A stretch of DNA of 8,471 nucleotides, taken from Desulfarculaceae bacterium (lineage in GTDB: Bacteria; Desulfobacterota; Desulfobacteria; Desulfobacterales; Desulfobacteraceae). Positions 1-5,949 of the stretch are shown one piece after another. Every line of letters begins with the position of its first letter. Position 1 is the first letter of the stretch. The DNA is taken from NCBI GenBank assembly GCA_021737205.1, contig JAIPEK010000083.1, forward strand, positions 1 through 8,471, read 5' to 3'. The translations under genes and the position numbers were made by a program. The notes below the pieces were generated by a model. That model made no database searches. It was not told where the DNA came from and was given only the letters and a program-made list of their open reading frames with translations.

Positions 1-125
1 TGCCTCAATGCATCCTCGCCATTGAGCTCCACATCCACATCAAGCCCCCGCATCCGAAGACGGTCTGCAAGCGCGGATGCAAATCCCTCTTCGTCATCAA
101 CTAGTAACACATGTAAATTTTTCAT
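1..125 (-). CDS. Response regulator, N-terminal fragment (receiver domain start)
   Basis: Reading from the ATG at 125 down to the window edge gives 41 residues that begin like a CheY-type receiver domain: a hydrophobic first beta strand (LHVLLV) followed by the acidic pair D10-D11 and E12, which in this family bind Mg2+ beside the phosphorylated aspartate. A helix rich in Ala, Leu and Arg and the usual segment ending in NGEDAL follow. The phospho-acceptor aspartate and any output domain lie outside the window, so it is unknown whether this is a DNA-binding, sigma-54 or enzymatic regulator. The start is supported by a strong AAGGGGGAG ribosome site a few bases upstream. The gene begins inside the 3' end of the preceding histidine kinase gene (29-base overlap, different frame). 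This implies translational coupling and makes it the likely phosphotransfer partner of that kinase. Confidence 0.88.
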   Translation of the reverse strand, partial: MKNLHVLLVDDEEGFASALADRLRMRGLDVDVELNGEDALR

Positions 126-1833
126 CGCTCCCCCTTGATTTCTGATGGCACAAATATATCATAAAAGCCGCCCCCTGCCCTTCCTCGCTTTCAACCTTGA
201 TTTCGCCTCCGAGTTTTTTTATGATCCCGTACGTGATGGAAAGTCCGAGTCCGGTTCCTTTTTCCTTTTTCGTGGTAAAAAACGGGTCAAATATATGGTC
301 GATATCCTTGCGGGATATACCCGGGCCGTTGTCCCGGATGGTGATCCGGACCATTGATTCCTCGCATGCTTCCGTGGTTACATCGATTTTCCCGTGACTT
401 CCGGCCGCGTCCATGGCATTGGTAAGGATATTCAAGAACACCTGCTCCAGCTGCCCCCTGTCCGAAGAAACAAACGGAAGATCATCCCCAAGTGAAATAC
501 TGGTTTCAATATTTTTATACAGAATCTCCTTGTCCACAAAACTGAACACTTCCCTTAAAACCTCGTTGATATCCAGCATTTCATAGTTGACATCGATCCG
601 CTTGGCAAAACCCAAAAGCCTGTGCGTAATCTTTTTTGCCCGCTCCACCGAATCGATAACAATATCCACCTTTTTCTGAAATATCCCGTTGTCAAACCTG
701 TCGTAGTGGATCATGTCCTTGAGAAGCCCCATGTTCTCGTTAATAATGGCCAACGGATTGTTGATTTCATGGGCGACGCCGGCAGCCAGACGTCCGATGG
801 AAGATAACTGCTGATGGTGCTCCAGTTCCTTCATGGCAAGCATTCTTCTCTCGTCCGAGGTTTTGATCCTTTTGACGTAACGGTCGGTGATGGAAAAAAT
901 GATCAACACAATGGCCGCCACTCCGATGATGAAAACAATCAGCATATCACTTTTCAAAGAAACCCAGCTTTTCATTACCAGCCCTTTCGGCTTCATCACC
1001 ACCAGTACAAACTGGTTGTCCAGAAACGGGGTATACCCGGCCAGAAACTCCCTGCCCTGGGAATCCGTTATCTCCTGAACAGTGGGCCCGGGAACCGAAT
1101 AAGGGATATCCAGCCCGCAGTTTTCCAGAACCGAACCATACAGTTTCGAATACGTCTGCAGAACCCCCTTCCGGTTTATGATAAACGCATCCGTATTCGG
1201 GCCCAGCCCCATACTCTTGATAAAATCACTGAAAATTTCCGTTCCCAGGGTCGCCCGCAGAACCCAGCCGCTGCCGCTTTCCTCCAGGTGTCGGACCGCG
1301 ATGGCGATATGGGGGATTTTCCTGTACCCCATGAACACATTGCTGATGTACTCCCCCTTGACAAACACCTCCTGGAACCAGTCATGGGAGGAATACTCTT
1401 TTCCCAGAAGATCGTACGGCCCGGTATAATTGACCATGTACCCGTTTTTGTCGATGAGCCCCAGATCCACATATCCCTTGAACTCCTTGTTCAGCACCAG
1501 AAAAAGCCGGTTCATGGTTTTGGAGTCCAGCAGCTCCTCATACGAATAAATGGAGGAAATAAACTCTATGGCGGATCTTCTTTCTTTCAAAAAAAAGTCG
1601 ATGGAATGGGCGGCCTTGTTGACAAGGTTATGAAGAGGCTTCACTATTTCCTGCCTTAATCCCTGCCGGTACTGGTGATAATTGATTGCAGCCATTAACG
1701 ATAAAGGCAGTATGGTCACAAGAAGCATGGTTATGAAAATATTCCGCCTCAGTTTCTTGTATCTGTCCGCCGTATCCGCATAATCATACGCTCTCCAGAT
1801 TCTGGACATTATCGATGAAAAAAAGTTCTTCAT
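97..1833 (-). CDS. Membrane sensor histidine kinase with extracytoplasmic Cache-type sensor
   Basis: This 578-residue protein is an inner-membrane sensor kinase that should autophosphorylate on histidine and pass the phosphate to a separate response regulator. A short cytoplasmic N-terminus leads to a membrane segment at about 32-52. A roughly 240-residue extracytoplasmic region follows (about 55-288) with double-Cache-like features, including a DLGLIDKNGYMVNYTGPY stretch and two repeated alpha/beta units. A second membrane segment lies at about 296-315. A short coiled linker then reaches the HisKA H-box (GVAHEINNP, phosphorylated His355). The ATPase domain has an N-box around 468-476 (NILTNAMDA), G1 DNGPGI at 501-506, an F-box FDPFFTTK at 515-522 and G2 GTGLGL at 526-531. 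There is no receiver domain and no obvious HAMP or PAS domain. The start ATG overlaps the stop of the NifX-like gene (ATGA), and the 3' end overlaps the response regulator gene, so all three are probably co-translated. The Cache ligand cannot be predicted from sequence. Confidence 0.95.
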   Translation of the reverse strand: MKNFFSSIMSRIWRAYDYADTADRYKKLRRNIFITMLLVTILPLSLMAAINYHQYRQGLRQEIVKPLHNLVNKAAHSIDFFLKERRSAIEFISSIYSYEELLDSKTMNRLFLVLNKEFKGYVDLGLIDKNGYMVNYTGPYDLLGKEYSSHDWFQEVFVKGEYISNVFMGYRKIPHIAIAVRHLEESGSGWVLRATLGTEIFSDFIKSMGLGPNTDAFIINRKGVLQTYSKLYGSVLENCGLDIPYSVPGPTVQEITDSQGREFLAGYTPFLDNQFVLVVMKPKGLVMKSWVSLKSDMLIVFIIGVAAIVLIIFSITDRYVKRIKTSDERRMLAMKELEHHQQLSSIGRLAAGVAHEINNPLAIINENMGLLKDMIHYDRFDNGIFQKKVDIVIDSVERAKKITHRLLGFAKRIDVNYEMLDINEVLREVFSFVDKEILYKNIETSISLGDDLPFVSSDRGQLEQVFLNILTNAMDAAGSHGKIDVTTEACEESMVRITIRDNGPGISRKDIDHIFDPFFTTKKEKGTGLGLSITYGIIKKLGGEIKVESEEGQGAAFMIYLCHQKSRGSDEKFTCVTS

Positions 1834-2189
1834 TCTTTTTCCAATTTTTCCGTTGGTTGTGCAAACAAGATATCGCCTCTTTTCAGCCCGCCTTTTTCAT
1901 ACCGGTCCAAAACCGAATCCTTCTCTCCTATCACATCATCGATGACCTTGACATCCTTCCAGTTCAGGTATTGATAGTATTCTTCCTCTATCCCCCCGCA
2001 AATCACCAGATCAATTTTCTCCTTGAGTATCATATGGCAAAGATCCTCAGCAGAAGGCTGCTGGAGAACAATAATATTCTCGCTGATTCTGCGGCCGTTA
2101 TCATATCCGGCAATCAAAACTTCCGCGCACAGATCAAACCGGGGGGCTGTCTCGTCTTTATACAAAGGAATCAATACGTTACGGACCAC
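1830..2189 (-). CDS. NifX/NifB-family (dinitrogenase Fe-Mo cofactor domain) small protein
   Basis: This 119-residue soluble protein fits the PF02579 (Nitro_FeMo-Co, MTH1175-like) fold, an RNase-H-like domain used by NifX, the NifB C-terminus, NafY and the Mo/Cu 'orange protein' of Desulfovibrio to hold or deliver metal-sulfur clusters. Visible family marks are the opening strand VLIPLY, the PRFD motif at 16-19, the ICGGI turn at 63-67 and the late strand VKVIDDVIG. Cysteines fall at 21, 51 and 64. The length is that of a stand-alone domain. The start is a GTG; a GGAG ribosome site lies nine bases upstream of it. The gene follows the sigma-54 activator by 51 bases and overlaps the kinase start by four bases. 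No nif structural genes are present, so a direct role in nitrogenase assembly is not supported. A metal- or redox-linked accessory or regulatory role is an inference from context. Confidence 0.85.
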   Translation of the reverse strand: MVRNVLIPLYKDETAPRFDLCAEVLIAGYDNGRRISENIIVLQQPSAEDLCHMILKEKIDLVICGGIEEEYYQYLNWKDVKVIDDVIGEKDSVLDRYEKGGLKRGDILFAQPTEKLEKE

Positions 2190-2222
2190 TGGCTATCTCC
2201 GGCAAAAATACAACATGTTTTC

Positions 2223-2251
2223 ATTATATTGCAAAATGTCTTACCTGTCTA
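2223..2251 (-). promoter_or_regulatory. Candidate sigma-70 promoter for the NifX-kinase-regulator operon
   Basis: On the minus strand a TAGACA -35 box (2251-2246, five of six consensus bases) is separated by exactly 17 bases from a perfect TATAAT -10 box (2228-2223). The expected start of transcription is about 27 bases before the GTG of the NifX-like gene. The -35 box overlaps the last codons of the sigma-54 activator gene. This would let the three downstream genes be expressed independently of the activator gene. The match is visible in the sequence; activity is inferred. Confidence 0.5.
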
Positions 2252-3695
2252 TTCCATATTGTTTCATTTTTCTCCACAACGTGCTCCTGCCCCATCCCAG
2301 AATGGAGGCGGCCTTTCCCTTGTGACCCCCGGTTTTCACCAGCGCGTCCATGATCATCTGTTTTTCCACACTCTTCCAGGAAGGCACCTCGTCGACGGCC
2401 TGCGGTTGAAAGGTCTTTGCCGCGTGCGGAACCTCGGTCTTTTCAGCCGGATCGGACCGGACTCCTCTTTCCGCCGGGACCTCTTTTATATAAGAGGGCA
2501 AATGATCGCCCCGGATTGTTTCGCCCTCACAAACCGCAACCGCATACTCCACGATATTGGACAGCTCCCTGACATTCCCCGGATATGCATAGGTACCAAG
2601 AAGTTCCAAGGCACTGTCTGAAAACTCCTTGCACTGCCTGCCGGCTTTCGATGCATAAAAATGAAGAAAATAATCGAGCAGAAGCCGGACATCGCCGTTT
2701 CTTTCACGCAAAGCCGGAAGATGAAGCCGCGCCACATTGAGCCTGTAAAAAAGATCCTGCCGAAACCGGCCCTCAGCGACCATCTCCTCCAGATTCCGGT
2801 GAGTTGCTGCGATCAGCCTGACATTTACGGGGACCCTCTTGTTTCCGCCCAGGGGGAACACCGCTCCGTCATCCAGAACGGTTAAAAGCTTCACCTGGAG
2901 GGTAAGCGGAAGATCCCCGATTTCCGTTAAATACAATGTACCGTTGTGGGCAAGCCGGAACCGTCCCGGCTTGCTGTCCACCGCTCCTGTAAACGCGCCC
3001 TTGGTATGGCCGAAAAGTTCCGATTCAAGAAGCGTTTCCGGCAGGGCGCCGCAGTTGATTTTAATAAAAGGTTCTTCGGCTCTCGGCGAGGCGTTGTGGA
3101 TCTCTTCGGCAACTTTGTCCTTTCCCGTTCCGGTCTCTCCGGTAATCAGAACAGAAGCATCGGACTGGGCCAGCACGGGAAGGATGTCGAAAATCTTTTC
3201 CATCCGGCTGCTTCTGCCGACAATCCCCCGGAAACTGTAGGAACTTTCCGGAGTCGCAACGCTTTCCTCCATGTAGCTGATGTCATAAAAGGTCTCAATA
3301 AAGCCGGCCGCTTTGCCGGCGTTATCCTTGAGCGGCGAGACTACCATTTTCACCGAAACCCGTTTCCGATTGAAATTGATCATGTCGGTTTTCACCGTAA
3401 CCGGCTGATCCGTGGCTTCCAGCTTTAATGCCGGACACCCCTGGATACAGACACCGCACCTTGTGATATGCCGGCAGGGAACTCCCGGGCACCTGTCAAC
3501 CGGAAATCCGGTCAAGGCCTCAAAGGACCGGTTGGCGAAAAGGGCGGTCCGGTCCGTATCAAGCACAATATACGGCACTGCAATATGGTTCAGAAAATGA
3601 TTCAGATCAATCCGGGATGTCAGAATCCTGTCTTTCAATAACAAGGCGCAAGCCTCCATTCCATTTGGTTTCAATTGAAGTTCACACAAATACAT
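2241..3695 (-). CDS. Sigma-54 dependent transcriptional activator (PAS-AAA+-Fis HTH)
   Basis: This 484-residue cytoplasmic bacterial enhancer-binding protein would remodel sigma-54 RNA polymerase. A PAS-like sensor spans about 30-140 and carries five cysteines (69, 74, 80, 83, 87). The AAA+ domain starts at about 156: Walker A GETGTGK at 186-192, the sigma-54-contacting GAFTGA loop at 233-238, arginine fingers R312 and R318, and sensor II GNVREL at 373-378. A linker at about 404-438 leads to a Fis-type helix-turn-helix at about 440-484. The Walker B segment reads LYLTEIGD, with Thr257 where the family has aspartate; Glu258 is kept. There is no receiver domain, so control is probably by a ligand or redox signal at the PAS domain. 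The start is uncertain: neither the ATG at 3695 nor the in-frame ATG at 3659 has a clear ribosome site, and an in-frame stop lies 15 bases upstream of the first. Its targets are unknown, and I found no canonical -24/-12 promoter in the flanking intergenic DNA. Confidence 0.95.
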   Translation of the reverse strand: MYLCELQLKPNGMEACALLLKDRILTSRIDLNHFLNHIAVPYIVLDTDRTALFANRSFEALTGFPVDRCPGVPCRHITRCGVCIQGCPALKLEATDQPVTVKTDMINFNRKRVSVKMVVSPLKDNAGKAAGFIETFYDISYMEESVATPESSYSFRGIVGRSSRMEKIFDILPVLAQSDASVLITGETGTGKDKVAEEIHNASPRAEEPFIKINCGALPETLLESELFGHTKGAFTGAVDSKPGRFRLAHNGTLYLTEIGDLPLTLQVKLLTVLDDGAVFPLGGNKRVPVNVRLIAATHRNLEEMVAEGRFRQDLFYRLNVARLHLPALRERNGDVRLLLDYFLHFYASKAGRQCKEFSDSALELLGTYAYPGNVRELSNIVEYAVAVCEGETIRGDHLPSYIKEVPAERGVRSDPAEKTEVPHAAKTFQPQAVDEVPSWKSVEKQMIMDALVKTGGHKGKAASILGWGRSTLWRKMKQYGIDR

Positions 3696-3960
3696 AAAAT
3701 TGTCAATTCAGTTTCGCTGAATGCATGGATGAACCTGTTTGATGGAACTGCCCCGACTGCCGGGTATAAAATACGTTCCTTCCAATGCGGACATCCATCT
3801 TAATACTTTGAATGGACACAAAAATATGTTATAGATCTGTGATATTTTTGTAAAAAAGTTACGATTCCGGTCGGAACCATCTTGACCGACATTCGGAGAA
3901 AGTCTCACAAATTTCACCAGGGGTCGTCCGGGTATTTTTCATGTAAGACAGGAGACAGAT
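3696..3960. other. Divergent intergenic region between activator and chemoreceptor genes
   Basis: This 265-base gap must contain the promoters of two divergent genes. I see no convincing gene in it; a 69-codon minus-strand frame (3708-3917) has no ribosome site or recognisable product. No canonical sigma-54 site (GG-N10-GC with TGGCAC/TTGCA context) is present. For the plus strand only weak pairs can be made, such as TTGAAT near 3808 with TATAGA 16 bases on. For the minus strand, TTTACA near 3850 pairs with TATAAC after only 15 bases. A bulged stem-loop lies at 3866-3897. A GGAG ribosome site (CAGGAGACAGAT) directly precedes the chemoreceptor ATG. Confidence 0.6.
3866..3897. repeat. Bulged inverted repeat upstream of the chemoreceptor gene
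   Basis: TCCG then GTCGG (3866-3874) pairs with CCGAC (3886-3890) and CGGA (3894-3897). This gives nine base pairs around an 11-base loop with a three-base ATT bulge on the 3' arm. No T-run follows, so it is not a classical terminator. It could be an operator or an element of the mRNA leader, or chance. The pairing is visible; function is unknown. Confidence 0.35.
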
Positions 3961-5691
3961 ATGCTGAACCGATTCACCGTAAAGCAGAGAATGTACATTA
4001 TCATCGCACTGATTCTCGCCCTTTTTCTGGGAATGGCCTGGGCCGCCGTAAACAGCAGCAACAAAGTCAGAGACATGGCCATCTCATCCACGGAAAAAGT
4101 GATGCTCGAGGACCAGAAAGACAAAATCCGGGTGGCTACGCATTCTGTGGCCCTTTCCGCCGGACATGCCATCGAAGACGTTTCCGGGGCCGAAGCCCGG
4201 GTTCGGATCATCCGGAACCTGATCGACGACATCCGGTTTGAAGAGGATGAGTCCGGCTACTATTTTGTTTACAGGGACACCACCAATGTGGCTCTTCCTC
4301 CGAATAAGGACCTTCAGGGAAAAGACCTGGGGGATCTCAGCGATAAAAACGGGGTACAACTGGTTGAGGAACTGAAAAAAGAGGCACATGACGGGGGCGG
4401 CTTCGTACAATACATATGGCCAAAACCAGGAGCCGGGGACGTGCCGAAACTGAGTTATGCCGAAATGATACCCGGGACCGACTACTGGATCGGAACCGGC
4501 GTATATCTCGACAATATCGATGCCTACAAAAGCGAAATGAAAACTTCCATAGACAAACGGGTGACCGGCATGATCACCCGGCTGCTCACTGTGGCCGGTA
4601 TATTTTTCGCCGGCATTGTGGTCCTTTGCCTGGTGATTGTATTCGGTATCTCCCGGTCGTTAAAATCCATGATAACCAATTTCCGGGACATTGCAGAAGG
4701 AGAAGGGGACCTGACCAAGCGGATCGATATCAAATCCAAAGATGAGCTGGGAGAATTGGCTGGATGGTTTAATGTGTTCATGGAAAAACTTCAGGATATC
4801 ATCAGGCGGATGGCGGAAGAATCCACCAACGTGGACCGATCCTCCAAAGAGCTGACCGGCATCTCGGAACAAATGAGCCGGGGCGCAGTGACCATGTCCG
4901 ACAAAACCAAAACCGTTGCCACTGCCGCCGAAGAGATGAGTTCAAGTCTCACAGGGGTTGCCGCATCCATGGAGCAGTCTTCCAGCAACTCCAACATGGT
5001 AGCATCCGCAGCAGAGGAAATGAACTCTACCATCAATGAAATCGCATCCAATGCCGAAAAGGCCAGGGGAATATCCGAACAGGCGGCACGGAAAACATCG
5101 GATGCCTCCGAACAGATGAAAGAACTGAGGCAAGCCGCTGATTCGGTGGGCAAAGTCGTTGAAACCATTTCCGATATTTCAGAGCAGGTGAACCTGCTGG
5201 CTCTGAATGCCACCATTGAAGCGGCAAGAGCCGGTGAGGCCGGAAAAGGATTCGCGGTCGTCGCCAATGAAATCAAAGCCCTTGCCGGCCAGACATCGGA
5301 TGCCACCCAGGATATCCAGGGCCAGATCGAAAACATTCAGAATGTATCAGGGCGTAGCGCCGACGTGATTTCAGAGGTCACTTCCTCGATGAACAGCACC
5401 CAGGAGATTGTAAGTTCCATCGCTTCAGCCATTGAAGAGCAGTCATCGGCCACCGGTGAAATATCCACCAATGTGGAACAGCTGTCCGCAGGGATTCAGG
5501 AAGTAAATGAAAATGTGGCCCAGAGTTCACAGGTGGCTGACAGTATCTCAGAAGACATTGCCGATGTCAGCAGCGAATCCTCGGATATCTCAAAGAACAG
5601 CAGCCAGGTGAAGGACCGGGCCGAGCAGCTCAAGCAAATGTCGGAAAAACTCAAGGAAATCGTTCATGGATTCGTAATCGAAAAATCCTGA
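3961..5691 (+). CDS. Methyl-accepting chemotaxis protein with single Cache sensor
   Basis: This 576-residue inner-membrane chemoreceptor would control CheA through CheW. Membrane segment one is at about 12-30. A periplasmic single Cache domain (about 45-200) shows the typical SGYYFVYRDTTNVALPPNKD strand pair and the YWIGTGVYLDNID closing motif of the sCache_2 group, which often binds small organic acids. Membrane segment two is at about 206-230, and a HAMP domain spans about 228-282 (GEGDLTKRI and DELGELAGWFN). A long coiled coil follows with the near-universal hairpin tip at about 407-441 (NLLALNATIEAARAGEAGKG), flanked by Glu/Gln/Ala/Ser-rich heptads that would hold the methylation sites. 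The C-terminus (HGFVIEKS) has no NWETF-like CheR tether. The ATG is supported by a GGAG site eight or nine bases upstream. It stands alone on the plus strand, divergent from the sigma-54 activator and convergent with the tRNA, with no che genes in the window. Confidence 0.96.
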   Translation: MLNRFTVKQRMYIIIALILALFLGMAWAAVNSSNKVRDMAISSTEKVMLEDQKDKIRVATHSVALSAGHAIEDVSGAEARVRIIRNLIDDIRFEEDESGYYFVYRDTTNVALPPNKDLQGKDLGDLSDKNGVQLVEELKKEAHDGGGFVQYIWPKPGAGDVPKLSYAEMIPGTDYWIGTGVYLDNIDAYKSEMKTSIDKRVTGMITRLLTVAGIFFAGIVVLCLVIVFGISRSLKSMITNFRDIAEGEGDLTKRIDIKSKDELGELAGWFNVFMEKLQDIIRRMAEESTNVDRSSKELTGISEQMSRGAVTMSDKTKTVATAAEEMSSSLTGVAASMEQSSSNSNMVASAAEEMNSTINEIASNAEKARGISEQAARKTSDASEQMKELRQAADSVGKVVETISDISEQVNLLALNATIEAARAGEAGKGFAVVANEIKALAGQTSDATQDIQGQIENIQNVSGRSADVISEVTSSMNSTQEIVSSIASAIEEQSSATGEISTNVEQLSAGIQEVNENVAQSSQVADSISEDIADVSSESSDISKNSSQVKDRAEQLKQMSEKLKEIVHGFVIEKS

Positions 5692-5729
5692 GCAGCCTGT
5701 AGGATGGGTTATTGATATGAATAAAGCCC

Positions 5730-5767
5730 GTGGTGATACGGAATGAAACGCACCGTATCCGTACCAC
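5730..5767. terminator. Long bulged stem-loop in convergent gap, possible bidirectional terminator
   Basis: GTGGT plus GATACGG (5730-5741) pairs with CCGTATC (5753-5759) and ACCAC (5763-5767). The result is 12 base pairs, an 11-base loop and a three-base CGT bulge on the 3' arm. It lies 38 bases past the chemoreceptor stop and about 50 bases past the tRNA 3' end on the other strand, where a shared terminator would be expected. Neither side has a real T-tract (CGAACGGACCTTT on plus, GGGCTTTATT on minus). Intrinsic termination would therefore be weak, and an RNA-stabilising or processing role is an alternative. Confidence 0.35.
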
Positions 5768-5817
5768 CGAACGGACCTTTATGTAAAAGGAATCTTCGAT
5801 GACTCCAAATAGTTAGA

Positions 5818-5902
5818 TGGTACCGAAGAGAGGACTTGAACCTCCACGCCTTGCGGCACTAGATCCTAAGTCTAGCGTGTCTACCAATTCCACCACTTCG
5901 GC
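5818..5902 (-). tRNA. tRNA-Leu (anticodon UAG), CCA encoded
   Basis: The minus strand folds as a class II leucine tRNA of 85 bases including the 3' CCA. The acceptor stem is GCCGAAG with CTTCGGT, so the first pair is a G1-U72 wobble. The D-arm carries AATTGGTAGAC, and the anticodon arm CTAGA-CTTAGGA-TCTAG places TAG at the anticodon (reads CUN codons). The long variable arm is GCC-GCAA-GGC, and the T-loop is TTCAAGT on a GGAGG/CCTCT stem. The discriminator is A, as expected for leucine. It lies 43 bases after the hybrid kinase stop on the same strand and appears to have its own promoter. Confidence 0.97.
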
Positions 5903-5920
5903 ACGAGAAATAACGCGGCT

Positions 5921-5949
5921 TGTATACTATAAATCACTTTTCAAGTCAA
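5921..5949 (-). promoter_or_regulatory. Candidate promoter for tRNA-Leu
   Basis: On the minus strand TTGACT (5949-5944) and TATACA (5926-5921) are separated by exactly 17 bases and end about 18 bases before the mature tRNA 5' end. The -35 box overlaps the stop codon of the hybrid kinase gene. The bases after the -10 box (AGCCGCG) form a GC-rich discriminator, as is typical of stringently controlled stable-RNA promoters. The boxes are visible; growth-rate control is inferred. Confidence 0.55.

Noticed and set aside
814..1659. 281-codon plus-strand open frame opposite the first histidine kinase
   Set aside because: It is antisense to a kinase with all its catalytic motifs, its product is low-complexity (His/Arg/Gln/Pro-rich) with no recognisable domain, and it has no ribosome site. 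It is a shadow frame.
2231..2245. Possible sigma-54 -24/-12 site (GG...TTTTGCA) upstream of the NifX-like gene
   Set aside because: The GG and GC are 11 bases apart instead of the strict 10, and the -24 flank (AGGTAA) does not match TGGCAC. The overlapping sigma-70 boxes fit much better.
1815..2621. 268-codon plus-strand open frame crossing three minus-strand genes
   Set aside because: It runs across two gene boundaries on the opposite strand and shows no family motif, so it is a by-product of codon bias in the real genes.
3851..3877. FliA-type (sigma-28) promoter, TAAA-N15-GTCGGAAC, before the chemoreceptor gene
   Set aside because: The -35 part and spacing fit, but the -10 part matches only five of eight bases of GCCGATAA, which is too weak to call.
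3708..3917. 69-codon minus-strand open frame in the divergent intergenic region
   Set aside because: It has no ribosome site, no recognisable product, and fills the space where two divergent promoters must lie.
3840..3960. Cyclic-di-GMP (GEMM) riboswitch in the chemoreceptor leader
   Set aside because: Such riboswitches often precede chemoreceptor genes in this group, but the conserved core (GACGCAAAG-type segment and paired stems) is absent.
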